Positions 1 through 8,020 of a DNA stretch of 64,000 bases are shown in pieces. The stretch lies in the NCBI GenBank assembly GCA_963826795.1, contig CAWGYT010000020.1:372001-436000 (forward strand). The letters are read 5' to 3'. The notes under the pieces are model-generated. The model was given only the letters and a program-made list of their open reading frames with translations, was not told the origin of the DNA and did not search any database. The number at the start of each line of letters is the position of its first letter. Position 1 is the stretch's first letter. Source of the stretch: CAWGYT01 sp963826795. Lineage in GTDB: Bacteria; Planctomycetota; Planctomycetia; Pirellulales; Pirellulaceae. A program made the translations under genes and the position numbers.

Positions 1-1
1 A

Positions 2-553
2 GCGATCCGGGATTCGTGGTTGGCGATTAGCGGCCAGCTGGATCCCACCATGGGCGGCTCGCTGCTGCACGTTAAGAATCGCGAGTTTCTGTTCGACCAC
101 ACCTCGAAGGATGGCACGCGGTACGATGTTCCGCGACGGTCGATTTACCTGCCAGTGATTCGCAACCACTTGTACGACTTGTTTCAACTGTTCGATTATG
201 TAGACGAGAGCGTGACGACCAGCGACCGCGCCACCACGACGGTCGCGCCGCAAGCGCTGTTCTTACTCAACAGCGAATTGGTTCACGAGGCGGCCGAGTC
301 GTTCGCGACACGACTGCGGGAGCAGTTCACGACCGACATGGAACGTCTTGTTGGCGGTTACCAATTGGCCTTTGGGCGCCCGCCGACAGCCGCGGAAACG
401 GAGCGGGATTTGCGTTACTTGGCGCGATTCGACCAACAATGGAGGGCTTCTTCCGCCGAGCAGAAGGAGGCGGCGGCGGAGCTTCAGCGACGTGTCTGGA
501 CGCTGCTTTGTCAAACCTGGCTGGCCTCAAACGAGTTGATCTATGTGCGATGA
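2..553 (+). CDS. DUF1553 (PSD1-type) protein, C-terminal part
   Basis: The reading frame is open at the left edge, so only the last ~183 codons are present. The translation runs from an SGQLDPTMGG segment through RSIYLPVIRN and an NSELVHEAA segment to a C-terminal helical region with AFGRPPTAAE. This is the usual ending of planctomycete DUF1553 proteins, which are secreted, commonly carry N-terminal cytochrome c-like and DUF1549 domains, and are nearly always followed by a DUF1501 gene, as here. The stop codon overlaps the start of the next gene by 11 bases, so the two were probably translationally coupled. The biochemical role of the family is not established; involvement in breakdown of complex polysaccharides is a common suggestion. 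The family call is firm; nothing can be said about the missing N-terminus. Confidence 0.88.
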   Translation, partial: AIRDSWLAISGQLDPTMGGSLLHVKNREFLFDHTSKDGTRYDVPRRSIYLPVIRNHLYDLFQLFDYVDESVTTSDRATTTVAPQALFLLNSELVHEAAESFATRLREQFTTDMERLVGGYQLAFGRPPTAAETERDLRYLARFDQQWRASSAEQKEAAAELQRRVWTLLCQTWLASNELIYVR

Positions 554-1966
554 ACCCGGAACCTCGGCCGCCTTCGCAGGCCGCCGCGCGATGCTTAAAT
601 CGGCCGCGATCGGCTTCGGCCATTTGGCGGCCAGCACGCTCTTGGCCGCGCACTCGCAAGCCGCCGAGAATCCGCTACGAGCGCGAGCCACGCATTTTCC
701 ACCGCGCGCTCGGCGCGTGATCTTTTTGTTCATGAAGGGCGGCCCGTCGCACGTCGACACGTTCGACTTCAAGCCGGCGTTGCAACGCGACGACGGCAAG
801 GAACTGCCATTTGCCAAGCCGCGTGTCCAGTTCGCGCCGACGGGCAAGCTGTTGCGATCGCCGTGGAAGTTTCGACCTGCCGGCGCAGTCGGGTATCCCG
901 ATCAGCGAACTGTTTCCGCATGTGGCCCGCTGCGCCGATGACATCTGCTTCCTGCATTCCGTGCACGGAACCAATGCCGCTCACGGGGGAGCCCTGCTGA
1001 AACTGCACACGGGCAGCGATCGCTTCGTGCGTCCCAGCATGGGATCGTGGGTGCTGTACGGCCTGGGCACCGAGAACGAAAACCTGCCCGGTTTTATCAC
1101 GATCTGTCCGACGCTGGCCCACGGCGGCGTGAAGAATTGGAGCTCCGCGTTCCTGCCCGCCACTTTCCAGGGCACGCCCCTGGGCGTGGCGAGTCAGCCG
1201 GCGACGGAAGCTCGTCTGAAGTACGTTGCCAATGCGTTCACACCGCAGGCCCTCCAGCGTTTGCAGCTCGACCTCTTGCAGGAGATGAACGAAGCACATC
1301 TTCAGCAGGTGGCATTCGAGCAGGATCTGGAAGCTCGCATGCGGACTTTTGAGCTGGCGTTCCGAATGCAAACGGAGATGCCCGACGTCGAGGACCTGTC
1401 ACAAGAATCGCCGGCGACGCGCCGCCTGTATGGGCTCGACGATCCCGTGACCGCCGACTTCGGCCGCCAGTGCCTGCTGGCGCGACCGGTTCGCCGAGCG
1501 TGGCGTGCGTTTCATCCAAGTCACCCACAGCGACACCAAGGTGCAATGGGACCAGCACGCGGATTTGCTCAGCAGGACATTCAAAAAATGCCCACGAAGT
1601 GGACCGCCCCATTGCGGGTCTGTTGCGCGATTTGAAGCAACGCGGATTGCTCGCCGACACGCTGGTCCTGTGGGGCGGCGAATTCGGCCGCACGCCGACC
1701 GCGCAGGGAACGGACGGCCGCGATCACAATCCCGAGGGCTTTACGATGTGGATGGCCGGTGGCGGCGTGAAAGGCGGCTTTCGCTACGGCGCGACGGACG
1801 AATACGGATACTATGCCGTTGAGAACAAATTGCACGTCCATGATCTGCATGCCACGCTGCTGCATCTGCTGGGTCTGGACCACGACGATTGACCTACCGC
1901 TACGCCGGCCGAGATTTCCGTCTGACCGACGTCGCGGGCGACCCGGCAACGGCGATCCTGACGTGA
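543..1966 (+). pseudogene. DUF1501 protein, four apparent frameshifts
   Basis: Read across frames, this is a full-length DUF1501 protein of about 474 codons: an N-terminal export segment (RRAMLKSAAIGFGHLAAS), FLFMKGGPSHVDTFDFKP, SGIPISELFPHVA, LHSVHGTNAAHGG, WGGEFGRTPTAQG and a tail ending LTYRYAGRDFRLTD. DUF1501 proteins are sulfatase/phosphatase-fold secreted proteins paired with DUF1553 in planctomycetes. The frame changes near 883, 1487, 1583 and 1887. The first three are each explained by one extra base and the last by one missing base, with good homology on both sides of each break. No part of the gene is lost. Either it decayed recently or the assembled sequence has indel errors, which the rpsD frameshift further along makes quite possible. 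Confidence 0.85.
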
Positions 1967-2063
1967 GCCGATGGCAGAGGTGACCACCGAGGCACCGAGG
2001 GCAGGTGGACCGGGTGGTTAGTGGCATCCGCAAGCTGTCACTCGCAGCGAGCTCCGAAACCTC

Positions 2064-2110
2064 GCATTCGACCAGCCTGCGCATTCGACCAGCCTGCGCA
2101 TTCGACGAGG
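2064..2110 (+). repeat. 17-bp tandem repeat
   Basis: The unit GCATTCGACCAGCCTGC occurs twice head-to-tail at 2064-2080 and 2081-2097 and is followed by a partial third copy. It lies in the gap after the DUF1501 gene. The remaining intergenic DNA to 2263 shows no gene. Confidence 0.85.
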
Positions 2111-2263
2111 CCAGTTCCGTCAAGTGACTCGGTCGGCCGGGTGGCGTTCGACGATCCCGATAAAGGTCGCCCGCTGACCTGTACGCCGAGCAGCTGACCA
2201 CCTGTCCCCTTGCGATTCGCACCCTGTCGGTGGGTCGCCGTAACTCCTTACTGACAAAGCGAG

Positions 2264-2345
2264 TGGGGATGACAGGACTCGAACCTGCACTCCTTTCGGA
2301 ACTAGATCCTAAATCTAGCGCGTCTGCCAGTTCCGCCACATCCCC
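2264..2345 (-). tRNA. tRNA-Leu (anticodon UAG)
   Basis: Read on the minus strand, the 82-base gene begins GGGGATGTGG and ends GTCATCCCCA. It has a 7-bp acceptor stem (GGGGATG with CATCCCC), a D arm of class II type, and an anticodon stem CTAGA/TCTAG enclosing a loop TTTAGGA, which gives anticodon UAG reading CUA. A long variable arm (TTCCGAAAGGAG region) and a T arm with GGTTCGAGTCC follow. The long variable arm is expected for leucine. CCA is not encoded in full. The gene stands alone between the DUF1501 gene and a repeat block. Confidence 0.95.
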
Positions 2346-2575
2346 AGGATACCCGTGCTGCCAAGCGATCGAGCTTTGCGGGCGTCTTGCCAGGCGCCCC
2401 ATGGCCACCGTTCGCTCCGGCGCAGCCCCAGTACGGGCACGTTATCCGAACGCATGGCGTCTCGCAAGCCCGGCGCCCGACCGGCGCGTTCCGGTTTGCC
2501 CTTGGATAAGGCGGCATGCGCGGGGTCGCATGCGCGGGGGGCCGCAGCGGCATGCGCGGAGAGCGGAACAAACCC

Positions 2576-2711
2576 AGACGGTCTACAGTTTCCGCTGGCG
2601 ACTTCGGGCGGGGAAATGGGAATGCCGTCCCATCTTGTCCCGCGTGAGTTTCACGCGAAGAGTGGGCAGAGGTGTGGCGGGCGCGGACGGGAGATGGAAT
2701 GTAGACCCTCT
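2576..2711. repeat. Inverted-repeat element A, copy 1
   Basis: A 136-bp unit starts with AGACGGTCTAC and ends with GTAGACCCTCT, a near-perfect inverted repeat of its start. The inside begins AGTTTCCGCTGGCGACTTCG and contains GGGAATGCCGTCCCAT and CGTGAGTTTCACG, both self-complementary. No coding potential is visible. The preceding 2513-2560 carries three copies of GCATGCGCGG, and 2346-2575 has no gene. Three further copies are at 2869, 3233 and 6895. Confidence 0.8.
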
Positions 2712-2744
2712 CAATCCTCGCGTCCGACGCGCCGCAGCCCCATT

Positions 2745-2835
2745 GCGTAGCCCCGCTCGCGGAGAGCGGGGGTGGCGCGGCGAGGATGCGAGGCCTGCGT
2801 GGCGAGGTCGGCATGGCGAGGTCGGCTGGGGGACG
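2745..2835. repeat. GC-rich element C, copy 1
   Basis: The block starts GCGTAGCCCCGCTCGCGGAG, includes the hairpin CCCCGCTCGCGGAGAGCGGGG, and continues through GATGCGAGGCCTGC into short GGTCGGC repeats. It is joined to the A element upstream by a CGACGCGCCGCAG linker. Other copies are at 3038, 7519 and 34704, always next to A or B elements. Confidence 0.7.
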
Positions 2836-2868
2836 AACAAACCCAGACGAACAAACCCAAACAAACCC

Positions 2869-3004
2869 AGACGGTCTACAGTTTCCGCTGGCGACTTCGG
2901 GCGGGGAAATGGGAATGCCGTCCCATCTTGTCCCGCGTGAGTTTCACGCGAAGAGTGGGCAGAGGTGTGGCGGGCGCGGACGGGAGATGGAATGTAGACC
3001 CTCT
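2869..3004. repeat. Inverted-repeat element A, copy 2
   Basis: The sequence matches copy 1 almost exactly over 136 bp with the same ends (AGACGGTCTAC and GTAGACCCTCT). Copies 1 and 2 lie 293 bp apart together with their C blocks, so the A plus C pair has been duplicated in tandem. The link before it consists of AACAAACCCAGACG-type short direct repeats that contain the AGACG of the element end. Confidence 0.8.
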
Positions 3005-3037
3005 CAATCCTCGCGTCCGACGCGCCGCAGCCCCATT

Positions 3038-3180
3038 GCGTAGCCCCGCTCGCGGAGAGCGGGGGTGGCGCGGCGAGGATGCGAGGCCTGCATGGCGAGG
3101 TCGGCATGGCGAGGTCGGCTGGGGGACGGGTTCGCCCCCCGTCTGCGCGACGGGGGCTACGGCACGACGGGGGCTACGGA
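3038..3180. repeat. GC-rich element C, copy 2 with tail
   Basis: This is the same block as at 2745 with an added tail. The tail contains the palindrome GGGTTCGCCCCCCGTC and repeated GCGCGACGGGGGCTACGG-like units. It is non-coding. Confidence 0.7.
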
Positions 3181-3232
3181 GGACAACAAACCCAGACAAC
3201 AAACCCAGACGACAACAAACCCAAACAAACCC

Positions 3233-3369
3233 AGACGGTCTACAGTTTCCGCTGGCAACTTCGGGCGGGAAAAATGGGAATGCCGTCCCATCGTGTCCCG
3301 CGTGAGTTTCACGCGAAGGGTGGGCAGAAGTGTGGCGGGCGCGGACGGGAGACGGAATGTAGACCGTCT
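3233..3369. repeat. Inverted-repeat element A, copy 3
   Basis: A 137-bp copy whose right end is the perfect complement of the left (AGACGGTCTAC and GTAGACCGTCT). It is preceded by AACAAACCCAGAC direct repeats and followed by a second TCTCAATCCTC with a partial end repeat at 3376-3405. The stretch 3406-3810 up to the next gene holds no recognisable gene. Confidence 0.8.
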
Positions 3370-3821
3370 CAATCCTCGAATGAAGACCGTCTCAATCCTC
3401 TGCCTCAATCCTCTGCCTCCCGCACCGTCTGAGCGACTCCCCCCTTCGTCGGCCACTGGCCCCGCGATGCGTCACGCGACGGCTCCGGCGGCCAAGCAAC
3501 ACAATCGGCCGGAGGGGCACGCGCGAATTAGCCTCAGGTGGCGGTGGCGCGATGACCTTCAGCATTGCCGGGGTGGCCTCGCTGCTCGACGTGTCGCGTA
3601 TGCTCGCAGGGACCGCGGTGAGAAATGCGGGAACTGAGAGCGGCACGATGTCACTGTCGGTCCACTCCGTCTTATGAAATCGCGACACTTTCTGATTGCG
3701 ACTCCGCGTCCGGGCCGGTGATAATCATTTCACTTTCCCGAACGGTTCTTGGGAGCTGAGCCAAGCTTCGTGATACCGTCGCGAGGACATCAAGCTTTTC
3801 CGGTGGTACGGAGGGACGACG

Positions 3822-4424
3822 ATGAGAATTGCCCGTTGTTTTGCTGTCGCTTTGACAGTTTGCACCATGTCCTTGCTTGCTTCGAACGTCCGAGCCGCCC
3901 AGGCTCCTTTGACCCTGACCGACAACCCTAACACTCCGAACGCAACGACGATTACGTACGATCCGACAAATGGCTTCTTCCAGGTGTCTGGCAGTGGCAT
4001 TAACCAGACCTCGATCGACCTTCGGTCGAAGTCCGGCATCTTCAACATCGCGGCCCCCGGGGGCGACGGATCGTCGGGTATCCGGCCGAAGGGTGAGGCT
4101 CCGTTTACTGGTCTATTTGATGTGTCCACCCCAAATAAGCTGTTCGTGCTCGCGACGCCTCCCGGCTATTGCTGCTTGAACTACGCCTCGGCGGACGGCT
4201 TGAATATTCCAGCCGGCACCTCCGATCTCCTAGCATTTCTCCTCGCCGACCTAACCATCGACGGTTCGCTGAATCCAAGCGGGGCGCTAAGCGACGCGCC
4301 TGGTGGCGGGCCTTACCTCTATGGGTGTCCCGAGCCATCCGGGTTGACGCTGTTGGCAATCGGACTCGGCGGGCTGATGGGGATGCGACGTCGATCGAGT
4401 TTCCGATTGCGGTCGTGCCGATGA
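3822..4424 (+). CDS. PEP-CTERM-type secreted protein
   Basis: This 200-residue protein has a clear N-terminal signal peptide (MRIARCFAVALTVCTMSLLA, then cleavage near VRAAQA) and ends with CPEPSGLTLLAIGLGGLMG followed by an Arg-rich tail. A Pro-Glu-Pro motif, one hydrophobic helix and basic residues are the signature of exosortase-sorted PEP-CTERM proteins. The middle is rich in Thr, Asn, Gly and Pro and matches no domain I recognise. A GGAGGG ribosome binding site lies nine bases before the ATG. The basic tail is longer than usual. The protein is probably exported and anchored at the cell surface; no exosortase gene is in this window. The gene stands alone, between a repeat block and an unidentified block. 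Confidence 0.85.
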   Translation: MRIARCFAVALTVCTMSLLASNVRAAQAPLTLTDNPNTPNATTITYDPTNGFFQVSGSGINQTSIDLRSKSGIFNIAAPGGDGSSGIRPKGEAPFTGLFDVSTPNKLFVLATPPGYCCLNYASADGLNIPAGTSDLLAFLLADLTIDGSLNPSGALSDAPGGGPYLYGCPEPSGLTLLAIGLGGLMGMRRRSSFRLRSCR

Positions 4425-5747
4425 ATCGAATTGACATCGTCCACGACGAGCCTCAAACAGGTGCGCGGGGATCGCGGTAGGGACAGCCGTTGCCGGCTGG
4501 TCCATGGCACACCGGGAACCGCATCTGGCTGGACTCTTGCGACTTGCCCCATTGGAGCGCGCGACGATTCGTGCCGGCTGAGCGGCCCGGCGGAAACTAA
4601 GACTAAGAAATTGATCGTCGGGTAGAAGAGCAGCGCGCGCAACCTTAGGCGGAGGGTTTCCGACACGCACTCTTTCGATTGTGCGGCGGGTTCCCAGTTC
4701 CCCATAGTCCACGTTTCTGCTCAGCCCCCCTCTCATCCCGGACGGTCGGATTTCCCGAGTCCGGTTGGCGGCAGTAGCCGATTTCCCCAGGGAACCTTCC
4801 CATGCCAGATCGAAGCTTAAGCACTCGTCTGCATACACCCCTGATCGACATGGTTATAACCCTGGCTCGACATCGCGAAGACCAAGTAACACTGTTGTCC
4901 GGTTCTGAGCCCGGCAGTGTTGACTCCCAATGCCCACTACTCACCGAGAGCCGCTTTGCCTGGTCCACGGTGTTACCGTCGTCCAGGACGGTGTCGACGC
5001 ACCGTCTCAGTCGGCGTTACCCGACCTTCATCGCTCGTACCGGCTCATGCGTCAGACCAAAACCCTCCTGACGACTTCGGTTGTCCCTATTTCGGCAGGT
5101 CTTTGCAGGTTGCTACGAGCCCCTGCTGGGAGATGGCCCTTCCCGACGTTATCTCTGCGATCTTTGTATAGGTGCTTGGATCCGTACCCCGCCACGACCG
5201 ATCGGTGCATTTGTCCGTTTCTTCCCGCTCGGCATCGGCCTCTCCTTAGGGTCAAGAAGATCGGCTCGTGAAATGCTCCCGCAAAACAGCTTCATGCGGG
5301 GGCTTCGATTTCGAGGCTGCAATCATTCACTAATGTTCAGGCTCCCATACTTGCTTGGCCCTCTGACTGTTCTGACCAAGGGACTCAAGTTCCTCTCGGC
5401 CACCGGGCCGTATACACCGGGCAGAACCTGCTCCGTTACCGAAAACAGGCACCGGCATCGCTACGTGTCCGAATCCGGACAATTGACACGACAGGACTTG
5501 TGATGGCTTACGCCAGTCACGCACCTGCTAGATCGCAGCCTTGTCGGCTGCTCCTGACCCCGCGCAGCCTACGCGTGACTCGTCCGTCTTTTCCGTGGGC
5601 CATCACGTGAACTTGCCTCCGCGACGCCACGTTCAGTATCAGCCGAATAAATATCTGAACTTTTTGCGCGGTCACTCCACCGACGGATGCCGCCTTAGTA
5701 TGCAGCGGCAGCGTCAACGTCAACGCGCCCCTTCCAGTAACTTAAAC
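4425..5747. other. Unidentified block without a convincing gene
   Basis: About 1.3 kb with many short overlapping ORFs on both strands and no protein domain I can name. The part 4620-5510 looks different from its surroundings: it is less GC-rich to the eye and has several local hairpins (for example GGCTCGACA at about 4871 pairing with TGTC and GAGCC near 4905, and CCCGC/GCGGG near 5280). Its short ORFs remind me of spurious ORFs that recur in many bacterial genomes, possibly tied to a mobile element or a structured RNA, but I cannot confirm that. No group II intron domain V and no transposase were found. Confidence 0.4.
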
Positions 5748-5760
5748 AGGAGATCGAATC

Positions 5761-5835
5761 ATGCAACTCAAGACCAACGTCCGCGCCGGTGGCAGGAATT
5801 TGAACCACAACGAAACGCTTCGTCGCAGCAAGTAG
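5761..5835 (+). CDS. 24-residue micro-protein with KTNVRAGG and NHNETL motifs
   Basis: A 25-codon ORF begins MQLKTNVRAGG and ends NHNETLRRSK. It has a consensus AGGAG at 5748-5752, eight bases before the ATG, and a strong intrinsic terminator 20 bases after the stop, so it has the full layout of a small gene. A second micro-gene 195 bases downstream begins with the same pattern, (K/Q)-(V/L)-K-T-(S/N)-V-(K/R)-A-G. I have an unverified recollection of short peptides with KTxVKAGG followed by NHNETL in other bacteria, including planctomycetes and myxobacteria. There is no signal peptide or membrane helix. Candidates are a precursor peptide or a regulatory micro-protein; no modifying enzyme lies next to it. 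Function unknown. Confidence 0.6.
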   Translation: MQLKTNVRAGGRNLNHNETLRRSK

Positions 5836-5855
5836 AGCGAACGTCGCTCGATGAC

Positions 5856-5897
5856 ATCCTCCGTGCAGCACTTGTCGCACGGAGGATTTTTCGTTTT
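5856..5897 (+). terminator. Intrinsic terminator of the 24-residue micro-gene
   Basis: A perfect 11-bp stem, ATCCTCCGTGC with GCACGGAGGAT, encloses a 10-base loop and runs into TTTTTCGTTTT. It starts 20 bases after the stop codon of the micro-gene. Confidence 0.85.
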
Positions 5898-6029
5898 GTC
5901 TGCCTTCGTTTCATGCCGGAAAGATTTTTGAAATTCGCGCGGTCAGTTTCGCTTGCTGCGACGCCTTGTTACTTAGCGGCCTAACAAGGCCGAAACAAAT
6001 CCCGAATCACCCAACACAGGAACAGAACC

Positions 6030-6083
6030 ATGAAAGTCAAGACAAGCGTCAAGGCTGGACGTTCGATTGTTATTGGCAGCTAG
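6030..6083 (+). CDS. 17-residue micro-protein, partner of the previous one
   Basis: The ORF reads MKVKTSVKAGRSIVIGS. It shares its first ten positions with the upstream micro-protein (K-V-K-T-S-V-K-A-G against Q-L-K-T-N-V-R-A-G) but lacks the NHNETL end. A weak AGGAA lies nine bases before the ATG. It is followed by its own long terminator at 6118. The shared N-terminus together with unrelated flanks suggests selection on the peptide rather than a plain DNA duplication. It may be a truncated relative of the longer one. Function unknown. Confidence 0.5.
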   Translation: MKVKTSVKAGRSIVIGS

Positions 6084-6117
6084 AGCCTCTAAACGAATCT
6101 GGCCGCTCGGTAAACAC

Positions 6118-6168
6118 AGCCTCTTTGGATGATTGGAAACAATCCATCCAAGGAGGCTTTTTTTCATG
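6118..6168 (+). terminator. Intrinsic terminator of the 17-residue micro-gene
   Basis: An imperfect stem of about 18 bp (AGCCTCTTTGGATGATTG against CAATCCATCCAAGGAGGCT, one bulge and one G-U pair) closes on a GAAA tetraloop and ends in seven T residues. This is one of the strongest terminators in the window. Confidence 0.88.
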
Positions 6169-6475
6169 GGGGAAACGGGGACATTCCTAATTTCGATCCG
6201 CAAAACACCGCCGCAAGAGACCGGGACATTCATACTGGCGGAACTCAGGCAGTTCCCGAAGTCTCGAGTTGTTGTCCCGCGTGGCGGTCATGACAGCGCA
6301 CATTGCCTTGCGAAAGCGGTTGATTGGTAATCTTCTCGTTTCTGCCCGTCGAAACCGCCGGCTTCCGACGTATGCGGCGACAACGCCATGACCAGGCAGA
6401 GTGACCGTTCCATCCATCGCGTCTTCCATGATCTGCTAGCGTGACAGATTTCACCGCTGCAGCAGTTGGAGGTCC
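6169..6475. other. Intergenic stretch, nothing recognised
   Basis: About 300 bases between the second micro-gene terminator and the IS66 remnant. No gene, repeat or structure is evident. Confidence 0.4.
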
Positions 6476-6790
6476 ATGGACATGGCGCGGTCATCCGATC
6501 GATCGAAAGAGCGTCGTTGGATTCGTTTGTTGCAGGAGAAGCAGGTGTCAGGCGAGTCGGTCGCCGCGTGCTGTCGAAAGCGGCAGATTCCCGCGCATCA
6601 GTTCTACTGGTGGCAGCGCCAGCTACGGCATCGTGATGCGCAAGACACGGACGAGCAACCGTTGTCACCGGCGTCGTTCGTGCCCGTCCGAGTGTCTCTC
6701 GTGGAGCCGATGATCGAAGTGGTTCATGCCGGCGGCTGCATTGTCCGTGTCGTCGCGGGTGTCGACGATCTTCGAAAAGGCTCGCGATGT
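6476..6790 (+). pseudogene. IS66-family TnpA remnant
   Basis: The translation has the IS66 accessory protein pattern: RRWIRLLQEKQVSGESVAAC, then IPAHQFYWWQRQLR, then FVPVRVSLVEP and a VVHAGGCIVRVVAG segment. TnpA is the small helix-turn-helix protein of IS66 elements. After the VVAGVDD segment the frame loses resemblance; a shifted frame reads FPPAVHRF, possibly the start of TnpB, but nothing longer follows. An A repeat sits 105 bases downstream. Neither TnpC nor IS ends could be found, so this is a dead fragment. Confidence 0.75.
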
Positions 6791-6894
6791 CGATCTGCTG
6801 CTGTTCGACCTTCCCACCGGCCGTTCACCGTTTCACCCAGCCCAGTCGCGAAACGGGAACAGCAACGGACGTCATCACGGCAACGAACAAACCC

Positions 6895-7029
6895 AGACGG
6901 TCTACAGTTTCCGCTGGCGACTTCGGGCGGGGAAATGGGAATGCCGTCCCATCGTGTCCCGCGTGGCTTTCACGCAAAGGGTGGGCAGAGGTGTGCCGGG
7001 GGCGGACGGGGATTGGATGTAGACCGTCT
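6895..7029. repeat. Inverted-repeat element A, copy 4
   Basis: A 135-bp copy with perfect 11-bp ends, AGACGGTCTAC and GTAGACCGTCT, about 3.6 kb from copy 3. The left flank ends in AACAAACCC and the right continues TCTCAATCCTC-like, as in the other copies. The interior differs from copies 1-3 at several positions (for example CGTGGCTTTCACGC for CGTGAGTTTCACGC). Confidence 0.8.
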
Positions 7030-7349
7030 CAATCCTCCGTCTCGTCAGGATAAAGGGTGAACATGGCCTTTGGCCCAATCCCGCAGGTTGCATTCTACTC
7101 GGGGGCGTTGCCCTTGGCCACGATGAACACAGGGCTTCGGCCTGAGCGCGTCTCTGGTTTCCTTTATTTAACAGCGCGGCTCTCGCGTCCTTCGCATCCC
7201 CTGGAGCGCCGCATGCCGAGCAATAAAACAACGCATGTCGCAGGTCGCAACAAAGTCCCGGGAACAACGCGACTCACAGCGCAGTCTGGTTACCGATCGG
7301 CGTCTGCCCTGAAACCGCAGCGGCTCAGGTAAAAAATAAAGCCAATCTA
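7030..7349. other. Intergenic stretch, nothing recognised
   Basis: About 320 bases between an A and a B element. Short ORFs exist on both strands but none has a recognisable domain or ribosome binding site. Confidence 0.4.
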
Positions 7350-7438
7350 AGACGGTCTACTTCCGTGCCCTCATCGCCGCCGGTCACGCCTGCGGCTACC
7401 TTGTGCTGCCGAATGACTCTGCAGCCTGTAGACCGTCT
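7350..7438. repeat. Inverted-repeat element B, copy 1
   Basis: An 89-bp unit with perfect 11-bp ends, AGACGGTCTAC and GTAGACCGTCT, the same ends as element A but with an unrelated interior starting TTCCGTGCCCTCATCGCC. It is preceded by CAATCTA and followed by TTGGACTTG direct repeats. Five copies of this length occur in the window. Confidence 0.85.
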
Positions 7439-7518
7439 TGGACTTGTTGTCTTGGACTTGTTTTGTCTTGGACTTGTTTTGGACTTGTCCAGACCGTCTC
7501 AATCCTGTTTCTTCGGTT

Positions 7519-7680
7519 GCGTAGCCCCGCTCGCGGAGAGCGGGGGTGGCGCGGCGTGGATGCGAGGCCTGCATGGCGAGATCGGCTGGGGGACGGGTTC
7601 GCCCCCCGTCTGCGCGACGGGGGCTACGGCGCGACGGGGGCTACGGCGCGACAGGGGCTACGGCGCGACGGGGGCCACGA
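7519..7680. repeat. GC-rich element C, copy 3 with tail
   Basis: Same block as at 3038: GCGTAGCCCCGCTCGCGGAG, GATGCGAGGCCTGC, the GGGTTCGCCCCCCGTC palindrome and then four CGACGGGGGCTACGG-like units. It lies between B copies 1 and 2. Confidence 0.75.
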
Positions 7681-7690
7681 AGCCAATCTA

Positions 7691-7779
7691 AGACGGTCTA
7701 CTTTCGTGCCCTCATCGCCGCCGGTCACGCCTGCGGCTACCTTGTGCTGCCGAATGACTCTGGAGCCTGTAGACCGTCT
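7691..7779. repeat. Inverted-repeat element B, copy 2
   Basis: An 89-bp copy with intact ends. Its right end directly abuts the remnant of a porin gene, suggesting that insertion or recombination of the element removed the upstream part of that gene. Confidence 0.85.
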
Positions 7780-7784
7780 TGGAC

Positions 7785-7972
7785 TTGGCGTCTCGCTTCA
7801 GCCGGCCGACGACGTGCACCGGACAACGTATCTCGCCGCCAACTTGATTTGGAATCCGGACACGCGCGTGAGGGTTGGCATCGAGTACTTGTATGGTCTG
7901 CGAGAAAACGTCGATGGTGGGGTGGGCGTCGCAAATCGTATCCAGTGTGCGTTCATTTTTGACCTGCCGTGA
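7785..7972 (+). pseudogene. C-terminal remnant of a DcaP-like outer-membrane porin
   Basis: The last ~60 codons read AANLIWNPDTRVRVGIEYLY, then GLRENVDGG and a final strand ending FIFDLP. This resembles the final beta strands of DcaP-like trimeric porins, which planctomycetes often carry. The upstream part is replaced by a B element and there is no start codon, so it is a fragment. Confidence 0.6.
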
Positions 7973-8020
7973 TCGACGCTGCGTTCACGTCCACGATCCT
8001 CAGCTAACTTCCGTGCTTTC

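Noticed and set aside
1581..2408. A 275-codon minus-strand frame
   Set aside because: It runs through the tRNA-Leu gene and gives a typical false translation of it (AELADALDLGSSSERSAGS).
3065..3637. A 190-codon ORF spanning repeat blocks
   Set aside because: It is made of A and C repeat DNA read in one frame, with the same peptide strings wherever the repeats recur.
4440..5540. Group II intron with its reverse transcriptase
   Set aside because: No reverse transcriptase frame and no domain V of the expected form were found on either strand.
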